This document shows, piece by piece, positions 25,986 to 39,400 of a stretch of DNA of 64,000 bases. Position 1 is the first letter of the stretch, and each line of letters begins with the position of its first letter. Location: NCBI RefSeq assembly GCF_932526225.1, contig NC_064040.1, forward strand, positions 12,190,856 to 12,254,855. The letters run 5' to 3'. The position numbers and the translations under genes are program-made. Under the pieces are notes generated by a model. That model did not search any database and had not been told where the DNA came from. It saw only the letters and a program-made list of their open reading frames with translations. The stretch comes from Nematostella vectensis. Lineage: Eukaryota > Cnidaria > Anthozoa > Actiniaria > Edwardsiidae.

Positions 25986-28900
25986 CTATGGCGAAGAGAC
26001 TGTATCATCTACTGATAGGGGTGGTGACGGGGTCTCTCTGTCCTCGCATTCTCGTTTCAACATCGTGACGTCAATTTCCGGTTTGACTGTCTCGTGTTGT
26101 AGATTTTGCGCATGCTCTATGGCACGTTTCCTTAGCGAGGCGATGCTGTGCGATCTTAGCTCGTCCTCGGAGTCCAGCGCATGCTCTCTCTCGCTTGGTT
26201 CCAGTTTCTGCGCGTCCTCTGATTGTTTGGCTTTTTTGTGCATTCCCAGCAGCCATGGCGCAGAGCTGGGTGTTAGGTGAGGGGGGAGGGGAAGGGAGTG
26301 CCTGACCATGGCGCCGTATAATCCGTACTCTGCCATGATGGAGCTGTGGCCCCAGCATTTCTCCTTCTTACGCCATTTTGCGCGACGGTTCTGGAACCAG
26401 ACCTGGAAAGACAAACACGTATAACTTAGTTAAACATGTCTCTTCTGTTAATGTTCATTGGATATAGCAACAATATTTTGGTAAAATAATCAGGCCTTGA
26501 CATAAAACCAGAATTAGTTCTGCAGTTCTGAATAGTGTCAGTGCCATTCGGCATTTATTCGGTCCTTTCGGCATACACTCGCTGCTATTCGGCATAGACT
26601 CGAAACTCTTAAGTATTGAATTGGCGCCTATCGGTATTGGCTCGGTGCTATTCGGCATCGACCCGGTGCTATTCGGAATTGATTCCATGTTATTCGGCGT
26701 AGACTCGGTTCTATTCGGCTTCGATGTTCTGACATTCTTTATAGACTTTGTACAATTTCTTTGGGTATTGAATCGGCGCTATTTATAATTGTTTTGTATT
26801 GTTCTTTTTTGAATCATTTTTATACCCCGAACTTAGTGTGTCTCACACAGCCAATCCCGTTCTATTCTTAGTAACAATTGTGTCACGCAACCAGGCGTTT
26901 CCATACTCTGGCAACAGGTGTCTTGTACAGATCAGTCACGCGCGTTACGAGTCCTGTACTCTGCTCAACCCATAGACGAGGAATACCACTAGTGCTGCTC
27001 GTGATAATCACAAATTGTTACCGCAAGGGGAGCTAATAGATCGCAATACTATAAGGTCCATATTTTCGCTTAAGGGCTTAAGAAGACTGCAGGGTTGATC
27101 AACTTTGTCATTTTCCGAATAAAGCGCCATCGCCGTTTTCAATTCACGCCAAACCTCATTACACCGAAAGCTTTTAGCGTAGTAAAGACATGTGACTAGC
27201 TAGAATAGTCGCCCTTTTTCGGTGCGCTCAAATTTCAAACCATTTCTATTTTGCTAATAGAGGTTAATCGCTAAACAACCCACCCACACACGTCTTTTGA
27301 TTCCTAATAACTCGGACAAAGGGTGATAGATGTGTGGCTAAGTGCACCACTTGGATATGTACGCTATCTAACATACAGTGCTTGTCATTGTTCGCTATAT
27401 TCCCTCAATATTCGAGCCATCTCCTTCATTGACAGTATCGCTAAGTGCCTTAGATAGGGCTGCATCAATGCCACACTAATAATTATATGACCGTTAAATG
27501 ACCTATTTTATCTGTATTTCTTCTCGAGACGGGCGAAATAAGAGAAGCATGTGTGATCGCGTAGTCGCGTAGACGCTTAATGCTCTGATTAGAGGGCGCA
27601 GCTGGTGCTACAAACAGCCCTTTTATTGTACTTTATAGGGAGGGAGCAAATTACTCTAGACAGGGGTTCGCATCACCACATTTGCTTTTATCGCTTTTGA
27701 TGTGAACGATTATTAACGCTCAAAGAAACCGCGGGATTATCGCGGCATTTTTTTTCTAAACAACAATTTACTGCGAGTGTAATCAAGGTTACGGTTTTTA
27801 CTCTATCTCGTTTAGAAGTTTATTTGATTCATCGAAATGATATGAGCCAGATCTCCATCCCCAGTATTTCACAAAAATATTGGAAACAATCATATCCGCT
27901 ATTCTCCTCCCATTTAAAAGGCAAATCAATGAGATAGAATTGAAAATACACCGAAAGACGTCTTGTGAAGTTATGGAGTTTAACTCGAGTTAACAATCTC
28001 ACGGGAGTTATTTAGACTCGAAGGAAATTAATTTTCAATTGGAAGACCGATTGCTTACATTGGAAGGAAGCGATTTATTCAGCAGATAGCGAAATAATCG
28101 GAAATCGCTCGACCGCTTGCTACGATAAGGCCACGGTTGTACTGCCCGCCTAATCTAAAAAAAAAAGACAGTCCTCAAATCCCTCCGTTACTGACAGAGT
28201 TCTTAAAACAGTTTTGAGCGTGGGAAAACCTACACGGTATTTGTTATTATAAAAGAAGTTCAAAAAAGTAATGATAAAGAGGAAGGGCGTCATATTTGAT
28301 TTCGAGATAGTAAATTTGAAGTCCCGCTGCCAGATTTGAGGCGTCGGGAGAACGTTGGGGAAACAGTTTGCACAAAGAAACTTATCAAAACAATCTACAC
28401 CTTTCTCTAACCCAAAATTGCAAAAGAAACGTTAGTAGCTGGTTATTATCTCTAGATTAAAGTTCGATTATGTTTAAAGATGGATCTTGAATTGTTAAAT
28501 AAAAGCTGTTTTTATTCAAAGTATAGTGTTTCGAGTGTGATAAATATTCGAAATTTTCGAAAATTTTGCTTTTTCTTTTTCTCGAAAAATAATGCTCTTT
28601 TACTTCTTTAGTGTTAAACATTTGTTTCTCTTTTGCTAATTTGAAAACTACGTTGGGCTTTGTTGCTTGCTTTTGAGAATACGCGGGTGTTCCCTTGTTT
28701 TGTCTACGAATTCTTGCTGTCTCTCTATTTGGAACTCTCTTTTTCTTCCTTTTATGTATTTATTTTTTTGGGGGGGTGGGAGTGGGGCTATTTTCTTCAA
28801 TCATTTCTATATTGTGAAATAAATCGTACATTGCCTGTATAGTTATCTATCTGTTTACCTACAAAAAATCAAGAGAAAACGTATTTTTACCCAACCAACC

Positions 28901-31900
28901 GACCTCAGTCGTTTACTTTATTTTTACCCAACCATCTGAAGTCAGTCGTTTACTTCCATTATTATCTTCCAAAATTGTACGCTTTCTTTTTGGGGTCTTG
29001 TACAGGTTTTCCCCTTATTTCAATTTCGAAATGCAAGCGTCTGTTTACTAAATGGACTCTAGAGAAGTGTGCAATATTGTTGACTCTGTCTTAAGTACGT
29101 CTTGTAACCCAAGTAATCCTAGATAGATCGGTTTAGTAAGCTGGGGGAGCTCCACTCTCTGCCACAGTTTGCTATTGCCCCGGGGATGATTGAAAGGTCA
29201 GCTTTAAAAGAGGTTTAGCGTTCTTGAAAGAGCACTGTTTGTTTAGTACTAAGCAATTTCAACAAGTACTTTATGTGCTTTAGTGCTAGCTACGGTGAAT
29301 ACAAAACGGCATTTAAATCTAACTGTGAAAATTAACTTGTGTTTTAGTAAAACGACTGATGTTTGACACTTCATTTTGCATTTAGAACGACCGTAAAACT
29401 GTCAGTAAATATAAAAAAATGGCCCATTGTCAGTTCATCAAAATACATCTGCCAGTTACCAACTCAGTGGTCTTACGCTTTCATTTTTTTAAATATAATA
29501 TTCGAGAACTTAGCATTTTGCTACTTTTAGTAATAAATGGCCTCAGTTTGTGTGAATATTATATTCTCAAAATTCATCGTAGAGATCGGTAAAACACATG
29601 AGAGAAACAGCTGAAACTCGCAACAAAATGTCAACACTTCACCGCCGCATTGGTCTGAAACGTGAGCCATAATCCCATTGATGAGATTTGTTAATTGCTT
29701 ATTTTTATTGTTGAATTAGAACAAGTAGATTCTAAGAGACTCTGTGTATTTGAGTGTTTAGTGAACTGTGAATATCTCAATAGCGTTTAATTATCCCCTG
29801 TTATGGCGCGAGAGAGTGGGATTTGTGATTTTTGATTCACATTTTGCGACTGCTTGCTCTATTATGTAAAGCAAGTATCTACTTGTACTGCTAAATGGAT
29901 TGTTCGTTCTTTAAAGGATTTTTTTGCTTTCAATGGATGTCCACGTTGGCATGGGCAAGACTAAAATTAAGGGGTTTTCAGGAAAAAATTCTTGAGCTTA
30001 TAGATAGAAACATCTTACGAAATTGTTGCCGTAAGCAGTTTATGAGAAAACTTGTTAAGGGAAATTCTAATTTATTAACAATCTTATTACAGCAGAGAAC
30101 GACAAAAGTAAGCGTTACTGTTAATAGTTACTTTGCGTAGGAAGTATAGAACAGTCCACTGCCATACATAACTCCCTACAGTAAGAAAAAAACTGTCGCC
30201 TTTGCGTTTTGATGCGTTTTATTCGGTTTAACTAGGGTCTAATATCGCCCAACAGTAAAAAGATGGTGAAGATGGCGAGCCAATCATTACTGTGCTTTGA
30301 TTTCCGGAAACAGATATGGCTGTTTTCCAATTTCATTCCATTTTATTTCTATTTGTCGTTATCAGAGAAACTGGGTGGAACACTTGCCTCATTTAAAAAC
30401 ACATTCGCTGATTTCTTTACTTCTTTTCGGCTTTCGTTTTTAGCCCTATTCTATTCTGATCTTGTTTACTTGGTTCTAATGCAAGTAGAGATTAGCGAGT
30501 AAATCTTTTCAACGCATTTCTACGATGTTAGTTATCGTCATTGTTGTAGTTCTATGCCCCTTCACGGCAAACTTCCTGCCAAACAAAACGTGAGGGCTTC
30601 TCGCGATTACGACTAATAGAACCACTAATGCATCATCTTTCCGTCCACAGATATCGAAGCTGAATGCGTCTACAAAAAATTAGGGCTTTTACCCGCGATA
30701 CGGGCTACTCTAGCTTATTTTAAAAGCACGGTTTAAATTAAAGCAGATTATCCGTAGACTGAAACGGGTGATAGGTACTTATTTCTGGTGTATTCTGCAG
30801 CTTATTGGCGTTACCGTGGTTTTGATAAAAGGTATCTTGTACAGGACTGATTAAACACCTATTAGGTCAATATCAAGTATTTTGGTAAAAAAAAACCAAG
30901 AGGCATGTTCCACAAAAAGAAATATTATGACAACGATAGGAATTTATTTTGGAAAAAAAATCAAAGGATGGTGACTGAAATAGCAAGCCTTTCTGATGGC
31001 TTTCTTTGCTTAAAAACATCTATAGGAAAAGTGCAATAAGATTTTTTCCCCTGAGGAGTTAGTATTTGTGATTCTCTTTATCGCACATATCCGCGCATTA
31101 GGAAAATGTTTAGATCGATTATACGGTAGAAAATTAGGCCACAGTGGGGGAAGAAGATATAATTGCGATAAATCAAAACGCGAAGCTCGGCTGACTTTTT
31201 CAATAAAGCTATTTTACAAAGTCTCCGGCTTACTGCTAGAATTATACTCGAATGAATCATTACGTAGCTAGTCAGACAGTGTGTGTATGTCTGATCAAGG
31301 ACGGATTAGTTCTCAAAGTAGCTACACGATCTCCCGGGAATTTTCCCCACATCGAATACATCCCATAGCGCCCTAGCCTTTGATATTTTTTTAAAATAAA
31401 AAGCCATAATTTCTTTGAAGATACAACGATTTTAATGGCAATTGAGAGAAACTGGAAACCTTCGATTGCTCGGTTTTAAGTGGTGAATGGCAATTTTTCA
31501 TAGTTTCTTTGCTAAGCTGATGTTTTTTTTAAAGCTTTTTATTTTCACATAATCTGTAATTTCATGGCTAAGATAGGGCATCCATTTTGTATCACAGAGG
31601 TCAGTCTACTCATTTATTGCTTATTAAGGCTCTAAGGCCTAATTAAAGAAGCAAAACTTGCTTTCTTTTTGCTAGATTAGGCATCTTCTTGCCGCAGGCC
31701 TAGCTCACGGGTAGCTTGATTCCAATCTTGACTCGCCGATTGTCGGTACCATCATCGAGGCGTAGTGAATTAGGCATTCGGAATCTCTCCTAACTTCCAA
31801 GTACTTTTTCGTTACTATTGAATGAAATGCTTGCAGCAAAACATATAATAAATAATTAAAGTAAAGTTAAATCTGGCATTTTTGCAATTTCTTTATTGTG

Positions 31901-34900
31901 TTTTGGTGTACTGAATTTTTCTGTACTTTTTGGAGTGTTTTCAGGAGATGCATTTTCTAACTCATTATTTATTTATTTCAGTCCTTTTAACGAAGTAACC
32001 TTTGGTCTCATTGTTTTAGTCGTAAATTATTAGTCTTTTTATGGGCGAAAGGCTGTAAACAAGTCATTACTCCTTGACATATCAAACTTTTACATATCAA
32101 GTCAAACCTCAATAACAGTATAACATTAGTTGTTAGGTTATTTGCCAGAGGAATGATATACCAAAAGTGTGCCATAATTATAAACAGCGATTTTGTCCTT
32201 TAGTTTGGCCAGGATAGAATACATTGGTCTACTTCATAAGGCTAGTTACAACAGCTATACCCCGGGGTGCATTCTCATTTAACTACTCGCCAAAGCGGCG
32301 GCTCAAAATTAGCACGGCTCTGGAGGTTTTCACGAACTCCTGAAGCTAACAGAAATAAACTCCGAATAAACCTAACTTCCTCATTAATGCATTCTCTTGT
32401 GTCAATGATATCAATGCGAACAGTAAAGTATATAAAGTAAATTTATTTGTCTATTCCAATGTCTGTAATTTGAGTTCTATAAAGCCTGGTTCATCTTAAA
32501 ATTTATTTAAAGAAAAACAGCCCTACAAAATGACGTAGTCTAAAGTTATGAAACATTAATATGAATATCGAGTGGGTTTAGTTTGTTATAGTTTTTTAAT
32601 ACCCTACTGAATTATATGTACAGGTGTTTATGGATTGCTATCTCCTTAAAAAATAAGGATGGAATTCTCTGAATTCTCTGTTTATATTCCAAAAGTTTTG
32701 AAGAATTTGTGTTTAAATTATTGAAAACAGAGGCTTAAGTTTCCCTTACTATCGGTAGATACAGAAACAGACAGAACAGTGAGCATTGAATATAAAAGTA
32801 GAAATGAAAGCACGGTGAATCGTAAAAATGGCATGACCGCTCATAGCGCGCGCGACACTTGACGCCATCTGAGAAATGGCGGGAAAATTCAGCCAAATTC
32901 ACGAAAAGACAGATTTTTGGAAATTGGAGCGCTACGCGAATGCCGATGTTTCTCTTGATTAGTTCTGAGCTTTACTCTCTAGACGCAACAACTCATATGC
33001 CAAAGGTAGTCGTGGAACAGGAAATTATGAAACAAAACACACAGCCTTAACTCGGTGGGGCGTAAGCCATATTGCAAAACTTTCTCATTCAAAATGAATC
33101 TGTTTAAATTTGGACACTTGTAAAAAAAATGTCGTGAGATGTAATTGCGTTTTTTCTTTTTTTATATATATGATCAATATGGAAAAATGAGAAAATTTTT
33201 TTTTTATAATATTAAAAGTTAAATGTAGCAATAGTATTTCGATAATCAAGGGTCAGCTGGTTTCAGAACTGCTTTCATTGCGCTTCTCCGACCCAGAGAC
33301 CAGGACTAGATCTACAGCCTTTTAGAGCATTACAACAGTAAAATATTGGGGATAATACATCATGTTTCATAGGGAGAAGAATAAATTTGGCCTTTAGGCC
33401 CAAGAACCAATTTAAAAACGGGGGGAAGTAGCGTTGATTAGCATTTCCTGGTTTTTATAGCAAAAATCTCAACAAATTATAATCATGACAATTTAAGGTT
33501 GTTTTCAAAGTGAATAACATTACTTACCCAATGTGTAAACTACTACTTGTAATAAAAAGATAGCGTTATGTTAGTGTGATTTTGAGTTTAAGAAATTGTG
33601 TGAAAAAAGTATTTTAGTAGGTAGATCTGTCGAAACGAGGCGTCCCCCTTGTTAAACTGGCGAAAAAATTCTTTTTTTTTTCTGATTTCCTTGTGAGGAG
33701 TCAAACAGGATTTTCTCCTAGCCAAACAATAGGTAATGAAGGCTGTAAAAATTAGTCTAGCGATAATTATTCGTTGTTTACCGAATGTCAAGACAAGGTG
33801 CAGAGATCTTCCTTGGTCCAGTGCGAAACCTGCTCTGATCTGACAAATATTAGGTTGAAGTACCGGTTATTAGAGTTGTATTACTTCACCCACGGTGCTT
33901 CTATAGGAATTTCTCAGGCATAGTTACAAGTAAAACACTTCTTGTTATTATGAATAAATAACTAAGAAAGACAAAACAGCGGCATGAAGTTAATTCAAAG
34001 AGAATGCGTTTTTTTGTTGATCTGGATTTGACCCACTGTCATTCATACATTAGCCGCTCGCGTCTTCGTTTGCGTAACCGTTTGACAATCAGAGCCTGTT
34101 GTCTTTGCCTTTCAAACTATATTAATATCAGAGCGGGAAAAATGACTCAACCATCCCGATGAGTAGCTTATGAAAACTTCATTACGGTGTGTGCATTTCC
34201 TGTTAAAGTTTATTAAAATTATAGCTCCGTTATCACTCGTATTTCCGCCGAAACTTCTGACGATAACGTTTTGTATTTGGGTAGTAATAAAAACTGAAGA
34301 ACGCTAAATAAACGGCGTGGACCAGCCCGAAAGGCTGGCAAAATTATGATTTCGGAAGCAATTAGATATAACTAAATATGAAATATTCAAAGCAAATGAA
34401 ACTAGTCGCGATAAAAAGGCACTAATTAATTCTCTGATTATACCAAACGTTCTTTTTCCAACGCTTTACATCCGTAAGCTTTGACAAAGAAAAAAGAGTT
34501 TTCAAATATTACAATGGCACCACTGTGAAACCTTTCCGCTTCGTTTCTATGGCTAATATTTCTCTTTCTGATTGGCTAGCCTTTTTTAAGGAGAAATCTC
34601 TTAGGTTACCTTTTTCAAGCCTGTCAGATTTTCGACTAGAACTGCGCTTGGAAATCTCTTCTTTAAGTACTCGGATAGATCCAAAGAGATTATTTTCTAC
34701 TTGCTATAAACTTGTCTGAATGTTTTGATTTATTATAGCAGTCCCTGAATCACCAAGGCTGTCAATACTCCTGCACCTGCTTGCATCAATTTCGCCGTAA
34801 TTACGGCAATTATAACAGAGTTCAGTCCCTTAATGAAGTGTAATGAAAGGTAATAACACAAGTAACCCCTGGTGTAGTTTCGCGCTACTAGCGCGCCAAA

Positions 34901-36338
34901 TCAACGCCGCTGCCAGTCCATCTTATTTATATACACTAATCATTATTAACTTGTATATCGGCTTAAATATTTTTGGATACTTAACTCGAATTAAAATAAT
35001 TTTTCTTTCCGTTTTTCTTATTTCCCTTGCTCTCTGGACCAGCTGTTCTCGACACCACATATTTTTTTTGCTTATATGTTTTTTTTTGTACTGTAAGTTT
35101 TCTACGTGACGTCATTCAAAGATAGAAGAAAAAGGCGCTGAGTTGATTTGAGTGTTTTGGGAAAGAAAAAAAAAGTGCTTTACGAAAACTAAAGTAACAA
35201 CTTGAAACTTGATCCTGAAATATTTGATTGAATGTAAAGGGAAAGGAGAGTATTTTTATTTTCTCATACCTGAATTCGGTCTTCTGGTAAGTCGATTTTA
35301 AGGGACAGGTTTTCTCTTGCGTAGACATCGGGATAATGACTCTCCTTGAATGCTTTTTCTAGTTCTTCAAGCTGATAGTTTGTGAATATGGTCCGATGCC
35401 GACGTTTCTTAGCTTTTTTGCTGGACGCCTTCTCGCTTGCTATTAATCCAAGGCTCTTGTCTTGTTTACCGGCTTTCAAATCTTGTAAAACACAAATATG
35501 TTTGCAAAAGAAATAAAAAAGAGATCTAGTAGAATTAACCTCGAATCAAGGCTAAATTGTTTTACTTTAAAACTATCGATTTATCATTTCTTCAACAGTG
35601 CTAATAAAATAAAAAATAAAAAAAATCTCTTCACAAATACGAGTGCTTATATATATATATACGCTATGAACTATCGTTTAAATTCTAGGTTGTATTTTCT
35701 TTGGGATAATAATTTAAATGTCATATTCGCTACATATTCAAGAATTTAACATATATTCGCGCGTCAGCGGGGAATGGTATGAATTGTGACAAATTATGAC
35801 AAACTCCGACGTAAGGTGCACGCTTCGCATCTCTAGGTTTGTGCGAAAAAGCATGGAGCGAGAAGAGATGCATTGATTCGATGTTCCATGGCTTGAAAAG
35901 ACGTATTTTGTACGATGGATAAAGGACAACTCATTAATTAGGGCATTACTAATCATTACTCCCCCATTTGTTTTTTAATCGTGTTCGCGGTTTGGGAAGT
36001 AGACTGCTTCCAGTTCTTGATGAGAAAAGAAAACTTAAGGCGATGTTTTGGGGACGGTTTGATACTATTCTATCTAGTAGATTTCCTGTTGTACTTATGA
36101 AAAATATTAGTGTTTAGCAGCGCTTACCTGTTGAAAGACTAAATTTTTCCGGCTGCGTTAAACTCTCGAGCGAGTAATTTAAACCGGAATAAGGTCGGTC
36201 GTCTTTTCCTTTGCATTTTTCTTTCTCTAGTCCAAGAATGTCTTGGATGGCAAAGGAATGAACCGGCGAGGACCGCTTGACTGGAGGATAGGCCTCCCTC
36301 CGAACAAAGCTAAAACAGGAGTTTGAGTCTCGCTCCAT
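25986..36338 (-). CDS. Vsx: Visual system homeobox (Vsx/Chx10) transcription factor
   Basis: Paired-like homeodomain transcription factor; its bilaterian relatives act in retinal and interneuron specification. Three coding exons: 36338-36128, 35481-35270 and 26402-25986, giving 279 residues from the ATG at 36338. An in-frame upstream ATG at 36419 would add 27. Residues about 29-37 are FAIQDILGL, the eh1/octapeptide-like repressor motif of the family. The homeodomain (about residues 96-155) carries [34 protein letters not shown] and [15 protein letters not shown], with Gln50. The CVC domain follows directly ([20 protein letters not shown]), then [10 protein letters not shown] and a conserved [13 protein letters not shown] segment as in vertebrate VSX2. 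The second intron splits the homeodomain between positions 46 and 47, a classical paired-class intron site, and is about 8.9 kb long. The gene converges on MBIP. Confidence 0.96.
26403..35269 (-). other. 8.9-kb Vsx intron splitting the homeobox
   Basis: Bounded by the donor GTATGAG at 35269 and an acceptor TTTCCAG at 26403. Apart from the minisatellite near its 3' end, no transposon-like element, array or long ORF was recognised. It is AT-rich with many homopolymer runs. This is the obvious place for Vsx cis-regulatory elements, though no site can be named from sequence alone. Confidence 0.8.
26505..26790. repeat. ~20-24-bp minisatellite (ATTCGGCATNGACTCGG type)
   Basis: About ten imperfect units such as CTCGGTGCTATTCGGCAT. 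It lies about 110 bases intronic of the acceptor of the last Vsx exon. Confidence 0.85.
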
Positions 36339-36419
36339 GTCGTTGCAGTGTAGCTCTGTGCTCCGTCGTGTTATGGTGTGTACTGCTATCCGTACTTCGA
36401 ATCGTGTTTTAATACTCAC

Positions 36420-39400
36420 GTAATCGCTTTTATTGTCGGATTGCTGTAATTAGCCATTGTCCAGGGCAGCGAAATAGTGTGAAGGAAATTGAACAATCAG
36501 TTCTCACTTGTCAATCAAAACTCACCTGGTGTATAACCAACATTGGGAATACATCCCGTAATACATGATCACCTATTAGCCATATTACGCATCGTTCCGA
36601 CTAAAGTTAAAAAAATGACCACATAGAACCCGCTTTTTGTTCGAGTTTTCATTTTAACATTGTCTGCATCTATCAAAATAAACCGATGCATCAAGATTAT
36701 TGTTATTTCGCTTTTCTCGAATCGGGCTATCATTTTCATAAATGCAAACATCAATACAATGCACCACAAACTTCAAAAAGGTTGAATTACTAGTTACTCT
36801 TTAATGAAGAAATAATAGAGTATTAATTTTCTCTTAGAGTATTAATTTTCGCTCTAGAGTAGTGAAAAGTGGAGGGAATTGCTTGCTGAAATTCGACCCA
36901 ATTAAATCTCTCTCTGTTCATTGAAGTTAGTTTCCTAAACCCCAGATAACTATCTTTATAATTTCTATTCTCCAAATGCACTCGTGTTGTATTCTCTTGG
37001 AGGCGAAATTAATAGATTTTCCTATCACCTCCTGCCTGATATCATTTTTGTTCTATTCTCATTTATTTTTTTTCTATATTTCACTGAGTATACTTGTTTG
37101 ATCGAAAATTTAGGGAAAGTTGCTTTTGTCAAAAGAAATACGGAAGGAACCCCGTGAAGTGACAGAGCACTCGGACAATGTGTAAATTACACATAAAATG
37201 TGATTGACATGTGTCAATCTCCATAAATAAATTCGACAATAAACTGAGATTGTTTCTGGTCGCAAAGGAAGCGAAAGAAATGGAGGCCGTAAGGCAGCTG
37301 ACTGTTTGAAAACAGAGAGTTTTTAAGCCGTAGCTAATCTGACAAAATACCAATGAGTTAAAAATGTTTTGCGAGTCTTAGGACTTTCTAGTATTGTAAA
37401 AAAATGCGAAAAATTGTGTTTGTTTGGTATTAATTTTTATATATTTTGTACAGTTTGTTCGACCCAGAGTATGCGTTCAGACCAGATCATTCTAGACGTA
37501 TATTTGTCATTTTTTTCTCTTTCTTTTTTTTTGTTTGCTTGGACCGCGAAATGGTTTATAATTTCTGTTTATATCTTTGCAAATTGAACTTTTTATTGGT
37601 TGTATTGTGTACTAATTACTCCAAATGTTAAAACACGAGAAGAAATGCATTAAGTAATACGCAATGCTCTAGTGAAAACGGAAAGTCAATGTTATATTTT
37701 TTCACTTTTATATTTTATTACTCCACTTCAAAAGTCCCGAAGATATGAAAGCCCATCATGTCAAGAGTTTTGCAAAATTATAGATAATGAAAATTGCGTT
37801 CCAGCGGTGACACAAAGCTAAATATTACATACTCCATATTTATATGAATTAATAGCTCGTAATAAAGTTTCAAACGTTATCGGGAAAGAAAAACAAAAAC
37901 TTCAATATAAGTCGAATTATTCTTTAAAGCTGTTGACTAAAACAGAATTCACAATTTGTTAAGTTATTTTTACTTTCGATTCATTAAAAAGGGGATGGAA
38001 TGCATACACTTAATTGGATTGTATTAGTTTTGTTTCTCGCCGTTTTAGATTGCTATTCGTCCGTAAGAAGAAATGAAACGCTTCGTGTTGTACTTTTGTC
38101 AGTTTCTATCCCCCTTGTATTCATCACACAAGTTTAAACAGTTAAAACGGAAAGGATTCTTTTCTAATCACATCTGTCAGGACTTGTGCTTATTCATCTA
38201 ATGCGAAAAGCTGATTTCTTAATTTTCTCCAACGGCGTTGATTGATTAAAGACATTATTAAAAGAAGAAAAAAAGAGAACATTGACCCTAACAATACCAC
38301 CAAGCATATGAATTGGAAATAACCTTCCTTACAACACCTAAAACCTCTTAATTCGTGTTATTATTGAGTTCGAGGAGGGATTTCATTATGAAAGCTTCAC
38401 TTTGCCCAACAAAGGTAGCTTTGTCGTTGGATATTAACACTCCATGCTCGCGCCAATATAATCGAACCTGTTATTACCCCAAATCCATTTCTGTGTTAAA
38501 TTTAAAAGGTGTTAGTAGTAGTAAATGGAAGACTAACGAATGTAAGAATTATATATTTTTTTGTATTCGTTTTTATTTTCGCTACGCTTTGTATTTTGTC
38601 AGTTTTTGTCAAGTTGTATACAGTTCTCATCATCAAACCAACAACGAAGTAATAAATACTTTTCCACTTTTCACCTGAAAGAAAGTCTATCCCTTTTTGC
38701 TTTTTTAACCATTTTTAGATATCTGTAGACCATTCCAGAATGAACGTATTATAAAAATGCGTATCCTGATTGTGTCCGCTTCAAAAATCAAAATATTTAC
38801 GATGTATTATCCGTCTTAGTGATATTTCTAGAAAAGTGTTTATTATTTTTTAAAAAGGCAGCGATCTCCCTTGCATTTCATTAATTCTTTTGACAAAATG
38901 TTTCAAAATCCTTGGTGATTTTATGTACAGCATTACCTTATTACCGTCAGTATAAACACAGAAAAATAACAGACTTAAGAGTTATGCAGCTAATGCTACC
39001 GATTACGAGATTATTCCAACCCCTAGCGTGCCGCTTGTCAGAAGTTTTCGCGTTTTCTACCCTACAGCGTTTATTTTTGTTCTTTAAAAAATGAATTACA
39101 AGTATCAAACTTACAAATAGCTAAACAACCTTCAAGGGTATAAATACTTGAAAGCTTTCTAAAATCGATAATACAGTCTCGAGTGGCTGCATTATTAACC
39201 ATTATTTTTTTATGAGTCGCTCTTTGTGTTTACAAGTGGTACATCTACTTGTGCTATTATAATCAAGGAGAAGCAGGAGCAAGGGTTTTTCCCTTAAGGA
39301 ATTTCGAGGGCACGCGCACTTAATTTTTAATCAAAAATTTTAAGTTCCGTACACTCGGAAATTCTGTAAAGTACTAACAGATAAAATGTTTAGGTACTAA